Assembly (NCBI GenBank): GCA_016713325.1
Contig: JADJPJ010000087.1
Coordinates: 1,116,001 to 1,180,000, forward strand
From: Candidatus Flexifilum affinis
GTDB taxonomy: Bacteria > Chloroflexota > Anaerolineae > Aggregatilineales > Phototrophicaceae
Direction: 5' to 3'
Length of the DNA: 64,000 nucleotides
A model generated the notes under the pieces. It had not been told where the DNA came from. It did no database searches and saw only the letters and a program-made list of their open reading frames with translations. The first letter of the stretch is position 1; every line of letters begins with the position of its first letter. The position numbers were made by a program, and so were the translations under genes. This document shows positions 9,242 to 18,501 of this stretch, in pieces.

Positions 9242-10517
9242 TCATTCCTCTTGCCTCATCTCTTTTCCTGACGACGCAGCCAACATAAGCCACGCAAAAA
9301 GATCCGCGACCACCAGCGCGAGCGCACCGCCGACTGCGCCGAGGGCCGGAATGAGTGCAAGACCGACCATCGCCTGGGCCGCCAGGGTCAGAGCATTGAT
9401 CCAATTGACGGCGCCCTCCGCGTGCAGAGCAAACAGCCGGACCGTGCGAATTCCCCTCAGCACCGCCGGGAAGCAGTCCCAGGCTCAGGACGATCAAAAC
9501 GGTTGAGGATCCGGCAATGCCCTCAGTCGACCGTCCGCCAAAATCATCTCCGAAGATCACCGACAGCAGCAGAGGCGACAGGACGAGAACCACGACCGTA
9601 ACCACCGCGCCATAACCGCCGAGCCGAACCATGCTCCGTGTCATCACGCGATCCAGTTCTACGCGATTGGCGGCAAGGGCGACCAGCGCAGGCAGCAGAG
9701 CGCCGTACATGGCATTCGGGATCAGTTTTGCCGCTTCAGTGATGCGGCTGGCGGCGGCAAATGTCCCGGCCGCCTCCGGCCCGATCAGGTGCTCCAGCAG
9801 AATCAGACTCAGACGCAGGTTGAGCGCGGCAAAGATGCCGGCCAGCGCGAACGGCAGTCCCGCGCGCATCAGGCGGGCCATCGAGGCGAAGAGATGCCAA
9901 TCTTGATCTACTGCCACATCGCTCGGCGAGCGAAATCGTGCCCGCCAGATCGCCCAGGCAGCAGCCACCTGCCCCGCCGAGGTCAGGGTGTTGACCGCCA
10001 GGGCGGCCAGCACATCCCCACCGAGCGCGAACACGACGAGTGTCAACACCACCTGCGCCGACAGCATACCGACATTTAGCCGCAGCACCGGGCGCATGTC
10101 GCCGCGCGCCCGAAAGATGGCCGAGAAGGTGGAGAACAGCGGCAGCAGAATGATCATCGGCGCGGCCAGGACGATTGCCCGCTGGACGACCGGATCGTCG
10201 CTCAGGGCGGAAGACGCGGCGATCAACCCGAACACCACCATCCCCCCCATGGTCACCCGCTGGAAGACGACCTGGCGCATCGTGTGATGAGCATGGGCCG
10301 AGTCCGAGGCGGCATCGCGCGTCAACAGCATGCTCAGTCCGAAATCGACCAGCAGTCCCAGGGGAAAGGTCCAGGCCAGGGCGACCGTGTAGGCCCCGAG
10401 TCCTTCCCGGCCAAGCGCGCGACCGATCAGCACAGTGAGCACAAACGAAAGGAGTGCTCCGCCCAGATTGCTGATCGACAGCGTGACGGTGTTGGCATCG
10501 ATGCGCCGCGCGATCAT
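9242..10517 (-). CDS. Polysaccharide biosynthesis flippase (Wzx/MATE-like), frameshifted near the C terminus
   Basis: The open frame from ATG 10517 encodes a polytopic membrane protein beginning SNLGGALLSFVLTVLIGRALG, the hallmark start of oligosaccharide flippases of the MOP superfamily. These move lipid-linked glycans across the inner membrane. Around 9465-9475 the hydrophobic pattern is lost in this frame, while a neighbouring frame continues it (LRGIRTVRLFALHAEG, then two strongly hydrophobic helices and a stop at 9242). Skipping one base there restores a protein of about 424 aa with the usual 12 or so helices. The lesion is either an assembly error or a recent inactivation. The first nine codons of this gene recur as a scar at 11952-11978. 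Confidence 0.75.
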
Positions 10518-10578
10518 CGGAATTGAACACCCTTACGACTTCAACGTATACGTGGGTATAGACAGGTGAGCCATTGTA
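10491..10578. repeat. Duplicated divergent promoter/5'-gene segment, copy A
   Basis: The block holds the first nine codons of the flippase gene and the whole spacer up to the first MFS gene. It recurs at 11952-12042, about 1461-1464 bases further on. The first 44 bases are identical in both copies. The spacer contains the inverted repeat TATAC-GTGG-GTATA in both, a possible operator or promoter element. Confidence 0.8.
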
Positions 10579-10604
10579 CAGTCGAAGTTCGTTCGAAGGG
10601 GTTC

Positions 10605-11921
10605 ATGATGGCATCTGAAGCCACGATTCCGACGAGGAACCGGCGTCCGCTGCTGACGCTTTATGCGGCGACGTTGATCTCGGTGACGGGCGATGCCATG
10701 GCGGCCATCGCCGTTCCGTGGTTCGTGCTCATGACCACGGGAAGCGCTATCCAGACCGGTATCGCCGCCTTCTTCAGCATCACCCCGATCGTGATCGGCA
10801 TGCTCTTCGGCGGCACGCTGGTGGACCGCACAGGCTTCAAGCGCGCCAGCATCGCCGCCGACCTCGCCAGTGGAACGACGATTCTGCTGATCCCTCTTTT
10901 GCATTTCAGCGTCGGTCTCCCCTTCCCGGTCCTGCTGGGCCTGGTTTTCCTCACCAACCTGCTCGACGCGCCAGGCGCCGCAGCACGGAGGTCCATGCTG
11001 CCCGAACTGGCCAAAGAAGCCGGCATACCGATGGAGAAAGCCACAGCCTACTCCGAATCCGTTCGGCGGGCGACCACCATGATCGGCGCTCCGGTTGCCG
11101 GTCTGCTGGTGACAGCGCTCGGCGCTCCGGTCGTGCTTCTGATCGACGCGGCGACTTTCTTCGTCTCCGCAGCGGCCATCACCCTGCTGATCCCGGTCAC
11201 CCTCGTCGTGAAACAAAAGCGCGCAGACGCCTCCAGGACCAGCTTCGCGCTGGATTTCGCCGAAGGCTTCCGGTTCGTCCGGCGGGATAACCTGATCGTC
11301 CAGATCTTCGTCATCCTGATGATCACCAATATGATCCACACTGCCAGCTTCGCCGTATCGCTGCCGGTCTGGGCCGAGACGGTGTACGGCGCAGAACACG
11401 GGGCGACGACCCTCGGCTTTCTAATCGGTGTGCTCAGCGCCGCGTCGCTGGTCGGGGCATTGCTCTACAGCCTCGTCGCTACCCGGCTGCCCCGGCGCAG
11501 CCTGCTCGCGTTTGGCTTCGCCGCGGCAGGCCTGATGCAGTTGGCCGTCGCCGCAGTGCCGCCCGTGTGGGTGCTGGCCCTCTTCGCCATCCTCTCGGGG
11601 ATTGCGGTATCTCCGCTCAACCCGCTGTTCAATACCTTTTTGTATGAGCGCATCCCGGTCGAGCTACGCGCCCGCGTGTTCGGCGTGCTGAGCGCGGGCG
11701 AGATGGTCACCATGCCAGCTGGCGCGCTGGCGGCAGGCTTCCTGATGGAAGGCCTCGGGCCACAGAGAGCGTTCGTTCTTTACGGCGTCGTGTACTTGGC
11801 GGCGGCGCTGGTGTTTCGCTTCAGCCCCGCCATGCGCGAGCTGGAAGGCCCCACCCCGGCGGCCGATGGGAAGTCATCCGCGCTCCGCGACAGCGCAAAG
11901 GAGGAGGGAGCCATCGCCTGA
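10605..11921 (+). CDS. MFS transporter, tandem copy 1
   Basis: This 438-residue major facilitator superfamily permease has about 12 hydrophobic segments. It resembles the MFS_3/enterobactin-exporter-like (EntS) branch: LYAATLISVTGDAMAAIAVPW, the FGGTLVDRTGFKR loop matching motif A, and the domain-2 segment NPLFNTFLYERIPVELRARV. Proton-driven efflux of a small molecule is likely; the substrate is unknown. The start at 10605 (ATG-ATG) is supported by alignment with copy 2 and by GAAGGGG upstream; a longer frame begins at 10566. It diverges from the flippase gene with 87 bases between the two start codons. Confidence 0.88.
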   Translation: MMASEATIPTRNRRPLLTLYAATLISVTGDAMAAIAVPWFVLMTTGSAIQTGIAAFFSITPIVIGMLFGGTLVDRTGFKRASIAADLASGTTILLIPLLHFSVGLPFPVLLGLVFLTNLLDAPGAAARRSMLPELAKEAGIPMEKATAYSESVRRATTMIGAPVAGLLVTALGAPVVLLIDAATFFVSAAAITLLIPVTLVVKQKRADASRTSFALDFAEGFRFVRRDNLIVQIFVILMITNMIHTASFAVSLPVWAETVYGAEHGATTLGFLIGVLSAASLVGALLYSLVATRLPRRSLLAFGFAAAGLMQLAVAAVPPVWVLALFAILSGIAVSPLNPLFNTFLYERIPVELRARVFGVLSAGEMVTMPAGALAAGFLMEGLGPQRAFVLYGVVYLAAALVFRFSPAMRELEGPTPAADGKSSALRDSAKEEGAIA

Positions 11922-11951
11922 CGCCCGCCACCTGTGGCGAATCGCGATCCA

Positions 11952-12042
11952 GTTGGCATCGATGCGCCGCGCGATCATCGGAATTGAACACCCTTGCCGG
12001 ATTTCGACGTATACGTGGGTATAGACAGGTGAGCCCATTGTA
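11952..12042. repeat. Duplicated divergent promoter/5'-gene segment, copy B, with remnant of the flippase start
   Basis: Bases 11952-11978 on the minus strand are identical to the first nine codons of the flippase gene (MIARRIDAN). Here they are followed by unrelated sequence, so they are a duplication scar and not a gene. The rest of the block matches the spacer before MFS copy 1 with a few small differences. Both copies keep TATAC-GTGG-GTATA intact. Confidence 0.85.
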
Positions 12043-12068
12043 CTGCGGAAGTCTGGTCGGAAAGGTTC

Positions 12069-13376
12069 ATGATGGCATCTGAAGTCGCGCTTTCTGCGAG
12101 AAACCGTCGTCCACTGCTGACGCTTTATGCGGCGACACTGATCTCGGTGACGGGCGATGCCATGGCGGCCATCGCCGTTCCGTGGTTCGTGCTCATGACC
12201 ACGGGGAGCGCTATTCAGACCGGTATCGCCGCCTTCTTCAGCATCACCCCGATCGTGATCGGCATGCTCTTCGGCGGCCCGCTCGTCGATCGGACGGGAT
12301 TCAAGAGGGCCAGCGTCACTGCTGATCTGGCCAGCGGCGCGACGATCCTGCTCATCCCCCTCCTGCACTTCACCGTCGGACTGTCCTTCCCCGTGCTGCT
12401 TGGACTCGTCTTCCTCACCAACCTGCTCGACGCACCAGGGGCCTCAGCGCGGCGCGCCATGCTGCCTGAACTGGCTCGAGAAGCCGGCATTCCAATGGAG
12501 AAAGCCACCGCCTACTCCGAGTCAGTGCGCCGGGCGACCACCATGGTCGGCGCGCCCGTGGCCGGCCTGATGGTGACAGCCCTCGGCGCGCCGACGGTGC
12601 TTCTCATCGACGCGGTCACCTTCTTCGTCTCGGCCGCGGCCATCGCCCTGCTGATTCCGGGAGCCCTGGTCGAGAAACCGAAGCGCGCCGACGCGCCAAA
12701 CACCAGCTTCGCTCAGGACTTCAGCGAAGGCCTCCGGTTTGTGCGCCGTGACGGCCTGATTGTGCTGATCCTGCTTGTCGTCATGATCACCAACATGATG
12801 GACTCGGCCGGATTCGCCGTATCGCTGCCGGTCTGGGCAGAGACGGTATACGGCGCAGAAAATGGCGCGACGAACCTCGGCTTTCTGATCGGTGTGCTCA
12901 GCGCCGCGTCGCTGGTCGGGGCACTGATCTACAGTCTTGTCGCCACCAGGCTACCCCGACGAATTCTGCTCGTCTTCGGCTTCGCCGCCGCCGGGCTGAT
13001 GCAGTTGGCGATCGCTGCGGTGCCTCCGCTGTGGGCGCTGGCCATCCTTGCGATTATCGCAGGCATCGCAGTAGCGCCGCTCAACCCGATCTTCAACACC
13101 TTCCTTTATGAACGGGTGCCGGTCGAGCTGCGCGCCCGCGTGTTCGGAGTACTGAGCGCGGGCGTGATGGTGGCGATGCCGGCGGGCGCGCTGGCGGCTG
13201 GCTTCCTGATGGAAGGTCTGGGCGCCCAGGGTGCATTCGTGCTTTACGGTGCGGTCTATCTGGCAGCAGCGCTGGTGTTCCGCTTCAGCCCGGCGATGCG
13301 CGAACTCAAAGACCCCACTCCGACCGCAGACAATACATCAGCCGCACGCACAGAGGCAGAGGGGGCTGCCGTGTGA
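12069..13376 (+). CDS. MFS transporter, tandem copy 2
   Basis: The protein has 435 residues and is homologous to copy 1 along its full length, with long identical stretches (for example LYAATLISVTGDAMAAIAVP and IGVLSAASLVGAL) and scattered substitutions. It is a full-length, intact 12-helix exporter-type permease. It starts with ATG-ATG preceded by GGAAAGG. Because the upstream spacer was duplicated too, both copies are likely controlled in the same way. Divergence in the linker between the two six-helix halves and in the C-terminal tail suggests that the copies are old enough to have specialised. Substrate unknown. Confidence 0.88.
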   Translation: MMASEVALSARNRRPLLTLYAATLISVTGDAMAAIAVPWFVLMTTGSAIQTGIAAFFSITPIVIGMLFGGPLVDRTGFKRASVTADLASGATILLIPLLHFTVGLSFPVLLGLVFLTNLLDAPGASARRAMLPELAREAGIPMEKATAYSESVRRATTMVGAPVAGLMVTALGAPTVLLIDAVTFFVSAAAIALLIPGALVEKPKRADAPNTSFAQDFSEGLRFVRRDGLIVLILLVVMITNMMDSAGFAVSLPVWAETVYGAENGATNLGFLIGVLSAASLVGALIYSLVATRLPRRILLVFGFAAAGLMQLAIAAVPPLWALAILAIIAGIAVAPLNPIFNTFLYERVPVELRARVFGVLSAGVMVAMPAGALAAGFLMEGLGAQGAFVLYGAVYLAAALVFRFSPAMRELKDPTPTADNTSAARTEAEGAAV

Positions 13377-13393
13377 CCGGCCTGGCGCACCCG

Positions 13394-14179
13394 TCACCGG
13401 CGTCGAAAGGCGATCCAGTAGTGATCGGCGACATTCGACAGCCAGCGGGCCCGGCCGATGGAGTCGTCGAGACTCAGAAGCAGCTTCAACAGACGTGGCC
13501 GCCGTTCCACCGCGCCATAGACGTCGCTGGGTGGTAGAAACACGCCAAGCGGCTGGACCTCGATGCGCTCGAACTCCGCCGCGAAGGCGTGGGTCACGTG
13601 GCAAACGGAGGGGTATTGGAGCGGAATCGGCGGAGCTGAAGGGTCCGGCTGAAAGGTGGTGCTCGCTCGCAGGCGTCGGAAGGCGGTGGCGAACTCGGCG
13701 TGGAGGGCATGCCAGCCGATCTCCCAAAGGCACAACGGAGCCATCACTCCGAAGGCCGCCACCCCTCCGGGCGCGAGATGTGCGGCCAGCCAGCGAGTCA
13801 GCCGAGGCAAATCGCGGACGCAGTTGAGCACGCCGAAGTTGGCGAAGGCCAGCGCATGCCCTGCCTGTTCAGACCAGGATGGGAGAGCGCCGTTCAGATC
13901 GAGCGGCTCAAAGCGGACTGCCCCTCGCCCGGCGCACTTGGCGCGCGCAAGCCCCAGCATGGCCGGGCTGGCATCCGTGGCGGTCACCGTGTAGCCGTGT
14001 GCCGCCAGAAAGCACGCATCCTCGCCGGTGCCGCAGCCCAGTTCGAGGACAGAGGACCCCGGTGGCGCATAGCTCAGCAGGCGCGCCTGGGCACGCGAGC
14101 GCAGGTGACGGGCGATCGGGCTGGCGGTGAACTCCCGATCGTAGCCCGACGCCAGATCGTCAAATGCCTGCCGGGACAT
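13394..14179 (-). CDS. Class I SAM-dependent methyltransferase
   Basis: The 261-residue Rossmann-fold methyltransferase has SAM-binding motif I as VLELGCGTGEDA (about residues 44-55), an acidic residue at the end of beta-2 (TATDAS), and LNCVRDLPRL in the motif IV region. The start overlaps the last 20 bases of the radical SAM gene upstream (14160-14179), so the two are translationally linked and probably act in one pathway. The C-terminal part (DVYGAVERRPRLLKLLLSLD) is characteristic of small-molecule methyltransferases in environmental bacteria. The acceptor is unknown. Confidence 0.82.
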   Translation of the reverse strand: MSRQAFDDLASGYDREFTASPIARHLRSRAQARLLSYAPPGSSVLELGCGTGEDACFLAAHGYTVTATDASPAMLGLARAKCAGRGAVRFEPLDLNGALPSWSEQAGHALAFANFGVLNCVRDLPRLTRWLAAHLAPGGVAAFGVMAPLCLWEIGWHALHAEFATAFRRLRASTTFQPDPSAPPIPLQYPSVCHVTHAFAAEFERIEVQPLGVFLPPSDVYGAVERRPRLLKLLLSLDDSIGRARWLSNVADHYWIAFRRR

Positions 14180-15602
14180 CGACGGGGGCGACCGGCACAG
14201 GGGTACGGCCGGAAGGCGTTTCCCGCTCCGACTGTGTCAGGGTCATGCCGACGCGACCGACCGCCACGTTGGCCAGCAGCTTCGCCTGACGGGTCAGTGG
14301 TGCTTTGCCGCGCTCATGGCTCAGAGCGGCCGAGCTGACCATCCAGCGTGTGGCGTAGCTGTAGAAGCGTTTGCTGCGCCGCCCGACGACAATCAGATCG
14401 CGGTCAGTGCGGGACTCCCACGGGCGGTCAGCGACCAGGCGATCCTCAACCTGGGCGTAGTACGGCGTTCCCTTGATCGGGTAGGCAATCGTCGTCAGGA
14501 CAATATCCGGGTTAGCCTCCTGCAGGTGCCGCACCGTCTCTTCCAGATCGGCGATTTCTTCCCCTTCGTACCCCAGCATGATGAACATACCCGTTTCAAT
14601 GCCGCGCGACTGAAGTTTGCGCGTCACCGCGCGGACGTCCCCGGCGTCAACCTTGCGCTGCATGGCGTCGAGGATACGCTGCGAACCGCTCTCACTGCCG
14701 TTCCACAGGCGGAAGCAACCCATCTCGGCCAGCGTATCGATCACGGTATCGTCCAGGCGGTCGGCGCGCGAGATGCACTCGAAGGGGATGCGCACGCCGC
14801 GCTTCTTGAGCGCCTCGGCATACTGGAAGAACCAGCGCCGATTGATCGCAAACACGTCGTCGGCGTACCAGATCAGGTCGGGGTTGTAGCGATCGCGTAT
14901 CCACAGCACTTCATCGGCTGCGTCCTCCGGGGTGCGCCGGCGGTGGGTGTTCCCGTAGACGCTGTGACTGCACCAGGTGCAGGTGTAGGGGCATCCGCGC
15001 GCCTGGATCACGCTGACCGAGCTCTGGCCGTGATGGGTTTTCCAGACGTCCATGTACGCTTCGATGGCGATCGCCTCGCGATCCGGCCAGGGGTTGGCAC
15101 TCAAATCCGGCATCTGCGGGCGCGGCGGCGTGGTGCGCGTGCGGCCGTCACCGTCACGGTAGGCGATGCCGGTGATTGCCTCCAGGCCATTCAACCCGTG
15201 CCGCGCCAGGTGAGGGAGAAGTTCCTCCAGCGCAGTTTCGCCCTCCCCGCTCACAACGATGTCGGCACCATGTTCGAGATACTCACGAGCATAGTACGGC
15301 GGCTCCGGTCCACCCAGGATGACCGTGCAGCCAGCCTCTTTGGCGATGCGAATCATCTTGAGCGCATTGAACTTGGTCATCAGATTGACGTACAGGCCGA
15401 CCACCGGCGGGCGTTCGGCGGTGACCCGCGCGCGAAAGGCTGCCAGGTCGGCGAACGTCGAGTCAAAGACGCCGACGTGGAAGCCTTTTTTCTTGAGATA
15501 GGACGACAGATGCAGAATCCCCAGTGGGGGGTAGGGTTTCATGATCTGCCGCTCGTGTGGGTCCTCGTACAGGAAGTAGCAGTGTGCGAGTAGAACGTCC
15601 AC
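14160..15602 (-). CDS. B12-binding-domain radical SAM protein
   Basis: This 480-residue protein has a cobalamin-binding-type N-terminal domain (YPPLGILHLSSYLKKKG at 24-40; GADIVVSGEGET at 112-123) and a radical SAM domain with CPYTCTWC at 204-211 (C204, C208, C211). GSESGSQRILDAM and MFIMLGYEGEE are the usual downstream elements. It is the first gene of a pair with the methyltransferase at 13394-14179. The classical DxHxxG cobalamin motif is not seen. It is homologous to the protein at 1572-3074 but not a close copy. Radical methylation or rearrangement of a lipid or secondary metabolite is a reasonable guess, no more. Confidence 0.85.
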   Translation of the reverse strand: MDVLLAHCYFLYEDPHERQIMKPYPPLGILHLSSYLKKKGFHVGVFDSTFADLAAFRARVTAERPPVVGLYVNLMTKFNALKMIRIAKEAGCTVILGGPEPPYYAREYLEHGADIVVSGEGETALEELLPHLARHGLNGLEAITGIAYRDGDGRTRTTPPRPQMPDLSANPWPDREAIAIEAYMDVWKTHHGQSSVSVIQARGCPYTCTWCSHSVYGNTHRRRTPEDAADEVLWIRDRYNPDLIWYADDVFAINRRWFFQYAEALKKRGVRIPFECISRADRLDDTVIDTLAEMGCFRLWNGSESGSQRILDAMQRKVDAGDVRAVTRKLQSRGIETGMFIMLGYEGEEIADLEETVRHLQEANPDIVLTTIAYPIKGTPYYAQVEDRLVADRPWESRTDRDLIVVGRRSKRFYSYATRWMVSSAALSHERGKAPLTRQAKLLANVAVGRVGMTLTQSERETPSGRTPVPVAPVDVPAGI

Positions 15603-15678
15603 GAGAGGTAGCTCCGCAGCCTCAACGAACGGAAATTCGATTCTAGCAGTAACGCGATGTGCAGCCGAAGCGCAGCGC

Positions 15679-16662
15679 CTACCGGAAACGTGATTCGAGC
15701 GCCGCCAGCAGATCGTCGTGCATGGCGACGGTGTAGGCGTGTTCGATTCCGGGATAGATCGTCACGCTGAAGTGGTCGGAGGCCCCATGGAGACGATACA
15801 CGCGCTGCGCCGCTTCGCGAATGATCTGGACTCCCCGAATCGGCGACGACGGGTCGCGGTCGCCGGTCAGGATGACCTGCGAGCGAGGGGCCGTCAGCGC
15901 GACGATGTGCTCCATGTCGATGCCTGCCTTAAGCATACCCGGCACATAGTAGTAGATACTGTGCCGGTTCAGTTCTCCCTCGGCCAGCAGATCGGCATAG
16001 CGCGTCATCTGCGAGACAGGGATAGTCAGGGTGACGCGGTCGTCGAGCGCGCTCACCCAGGTCGTACGCGACCCCCCCAGGCTCATGCCGGTGGCGGCCA
16101 CCCGCGTCGGGTCGACTTCCGGCCGGGAGAGCAGCACATTCAGCGCCAGCAGATCGTCGCGCACCATCATGCCCCACAGTGACCGGCCCTGCCAGAGGAA
16201 CTGCTTGGCCAGAGCATATTCGGTCTGCTGGCCGCTCTCACGCTCCCCCGCCGGCCCCTGATGAGCTCGTTCGCCAAAGCAGTAGGCATCGATGCCCAAC
16301 ACGACGAATCCCCGTTTCACAAATTCGAGCCCGTCGACCCGCCCGTGCGTATGATGGGGGGTCAGGAGCTGATTCTTGCCCCATTCGTAGTGACCCCCGT
16401 GCACGTGATGGTAGAGGACTGCCGGGGCCGGTCGACGCAGGCCTTCCGGGACGAGCAGGTAGCCGTAGACGGTCGCACCGGCCTCGTTGTCGAATGTGAA
16501 ATGATGCAACGAATAGCCGGAATGGTGTGTCACATCGTCGATCTGGGGCGTCGGAGTGTACAGCGGCGGCAGATCGCCGAGCAGGGACCACAGCCGTCGC
16601 CGCAGTTCCAGACGTTCGATCTGCCAGGCATTCAGATCATGATCTCCCGGCAACTCGCTCAT
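15679..16662 (-). CDS. Alpha/beta hydrolase (esterase/acetyl-xylan-esterase-like)
   Basis: The 327-residue cytoplasmic alpha/beta hydrolase has its nucleophile elbow as GMSLGG with S194, a candidate acid in LTGDRDPSSP, and the catalytic His in YPGIEHAYT near the C terminus. HHVHGGHYEWG supplies the oxyanion-hole region. The chosen start (16662) is eight bases after AAAGG; the frame stays open to 16755 but upstream starts lack a ribosome binding site. Related enzymes remove acetyl or acyl groups from carbohydrates or hydrolyse small esters. It stands alone, 76 bases before the radical SAM operon. The substrate is not predictable. Confidence 0.8.
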   Translation of the reverse strand: MSELPGDHDLNAWQIERLELRRRLWSLLGDLPPLYTPTPQIDDVTHHSGYSLHHFTFDNEAGATVYGYLLVPEGLRRPAPAVLYHHVHGGHYEWGKNQLLTPHHTHGRVDGLEFVKRGFVVLGIDAYCFGERAHQGPAGERESGQQTEYALAKQFLWQGRSLWGMMVRDDLLALNVLLSRPEVDPTRVAATGMSLGGSRTTWVSALDDRVTLTIPVSQMTRYADLLAEGELNRHSIYYYVPGMLKAGIDMEHIVALTAPRSQVILTGDRDPSSPIRGVQIIREAAQRVYRLHGASDHFSVTIYPGIEHAYTVAMHDDLLAALESRFR

Positions 16663-16821
16663 GCACATCGCCTTTGGTTTAGTTGCGTGCTCCCTACAAG
16701 CGTAGCCTGAATTCAGAGAGCGCGCCAGCGACTGCGCGCCCAACATCTTGTTCAACTTCGCCGAAGGGATTGCGCCTTTTGGAGCATTCAGCCTGCGCCG
16801 ATTTTGGTGAGGGAATGAGCT

Positions 16822-18501
16822 CTAGCGGTCCTGGCTGCCGGCGGGCAGATCGAGGCGGAGCGTGAGCGGAAGCCGACCGTTCGATTCGGCGGCACCGAAG
16901 AGGACGGCGCACGCCGCCGGAACCGCCGGGCGACCGGGAGAATAGGTCGCGACGTAGGCCGACACATCCGGGTAGGACTGCCAGTCGTAAGGCGACCAGA
17001 TGGCGACCGCGACCGTCTTCTCTTGGGGAAGTGCATTGACCAGCGCCTGCTGCTCGGGATTGTCGATGGCGTTCTGCGTCCATACGATGGCCACATCGGC
17101 GCTGTTGGCCGCTTCGGTCGCCCACCCGATCTGCTCCGGCGTCGGGTTGTCGTTGATCCCGACCCAACGGATGTCACTGCGATACTGCGCGCATTCCTGC
17201 TGAATCTGGTAGCGGGTGGCGAGGAAGATCACGGCCACTGAGTTGTCGGGCGGGACCGGCACCAATCCATTTCGGTCATAGGCGACGGTGACCGCATCGC
17301 GATACAGGCCGTCGATGATTTGGGCAGTGTCGGGCGCGAAGTCACTGGGCACGCTGGAGATATCCTGGGGCGACCAGTCGAGGATGCCCATTCGAAGCTT
17401 GGTGGCGAGGATACGCCGGACAGACTCATCGATGCGGGACTCGGAAATACTTCCAGAGCGGACTTCATCGATTACCCGCTGCATCGCCGCCTCAGCGACA
17501 GGCAGCCCGGTGCTCGGCCCTGTCGCCAGCAGATCCGCGCCAGCCTGCACGGCCATGACGACCGCATCGTAGTAGTTGAATTCGAGGTCGACGGCGTTCA
17601 TGTCCAACGCATCGGTCATCACCAATCCACCAAAGCCCATCTCGCCGCGCAGGAGATCGGTGATGACTGCAGGTGAGAGCGAGGCCGGACGGCGGACGGG
17701 ATCGAGCTGCGGGAACCAGATATGCGACACCATCACGGCGGCGACGTCTGCGTCGACAGCATACTGGAATGGGACCAACTCTACGCTCTCCAGACGTTCG
17801 CGCGGCAGATCCACGACCGGAAGCTGAGCATGGCTGTCCTGGCGGGTTTCGCCGTGGCCGGGGAAGTGCTTGACGGTGGCCAGTACGCCATTCGCCTGGA
17901 GCGCGCCGATATATGCCTGAAGGGTTTCGCCAACCAGCACCGGATCGCTCCCGAAGGCACGGCGGGCGATGATTGGGTTGTCGGCGTATGTTTCCAGGTC
18001 GGCGACCGGGGCGAGGTTCATGTTGATGCCAACCGCAGCCAGCTCATGGGCCATCATGGCTGCGACCTCAGCCGTCGTTTCGGCGCCAGCGGCCGTCAGC
18101 AGAAGCGGCGTGGGCAGGAAGGTGAAACCTTCGGTCAGCCGGGTAACGACGCCGCCCTCCTGATCGATGCTGATCAAGACCGGCACCCCACCAGCAGAGG
18201 TGATGGTCTCCTGATACGCATTGGTCAGCCGGGCGACAGCCTGAGGATTGCCGGCATTGGCGCTGAACAGCACGATACCCCCTGGCTGCATGGCGCGCAG
18301 GTGCGCGGCGCCGACCTCCGTCATGACGCTGCCATGGAGGGTGACCATGAACATCTGAGCCACCTTCTGCTCCAGGGTCATGGCACTGAGGCGCGACTCA
18401 ACCAGGATCGAGTCATTCTGCCCCGTCTCCTGCGCGTGAAGTAGCCCTCCTCCAAGCATGAGCAGGAGGGCAAGGATAGCCCCGCAGCGCTTCCAAATCA
18501 T
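16822..18501 (-). CDS. Secreted glycoside hydrolase family 3 (beta-N-acetylglucosaminidase, NagZ-like)
   Basis: The 559-residue protein begins with a signal peptide (WKRCGAILALLLMLGGGLLHAQE). The GH3 N-terminal barrel carries the NagZ-type motif KHFPGHGETRQDSH at 211-224, in which D222 and H224 form the His-Asp general acid/base dyad, and the nucleophile D297 in VMTDALDM. A C-terminal alpha/beta sandwich follows, so it resembles the two-domain Gram-positive-type enzymes. It probably releases GlcNAc from muropeptides or other glycans outside the membrane. Its ATG overlaps the stop of the response regulator (ATGA at 18498-18501), so translation is coupled to that regulator. Confidence 0.88.
   Translation of the reverse strand: MIWKRCGAILALLLMLGGGLLHAQETGQNDSILVESRLSAMTLEQKVAQMFMVTLHGSVMTEVGAAHLRAMQPGGIVLFSANAGNPQAVARLTNAYQETITSAGGVPVLISIDQEGGVVTRLTEGFTFLPTPLLLTAAGAETTAEVAAMMAHELAAVGINMNLAPVADLETYADNPIIARRAFGSDPVLVGETLQAYIGALQANGVLATVKHFPGHGETRQDSHAQLPVVDLPRERLESVELVPFQYAVDADVAAVMVSHIWFPQLDPVRRPASLSPAVITDLLRGEMGFGGLVMTDALDMNAVDLEFNYYDAVVMAVQAGADLLATGPSTGLPVAEAAMQRVIDEVRSGSISESRIDESVRRILATKLRMGILDWSPQDISSVPSDFAPDTAQIIDGLYRDAVTVAYDRNGLVPVPPDNSVAVIFLATRYQIQQECAQYRSDIRWVGINDNPTPEQIGWATEAANSADVAIVWTQNAIDNPEQQALVNALPQEKTVAVAIWSPYDWQSYPDVSAYVATYSPGRPAVPAACAVLFGAAESNGRLPLTLRLDLPAGSQDR

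Noticed and set aside
10533..11399. 288-codon minus-strand frame opposite the first MFS gene, with a similar frame opposite the second copy
   Set aside because: Both are antisense reflections of the duplicated transporter and are rich in Asp/Gln/Arg repeats; conservation between them follows from the duplication.
11874..12368. Minus-strand frame containing the flippase start (MIARRIDAN) as a separate gene
   Set aside because: Only nine codons match the flippase, followed by unrelated sequence. It is a duplication scar, not a gene.
14316..15593. 425-codon plus-strand frame opposite the second radical SAM gene
   Set aside because: It is antisense to a gene with clear motifs and has no domain.
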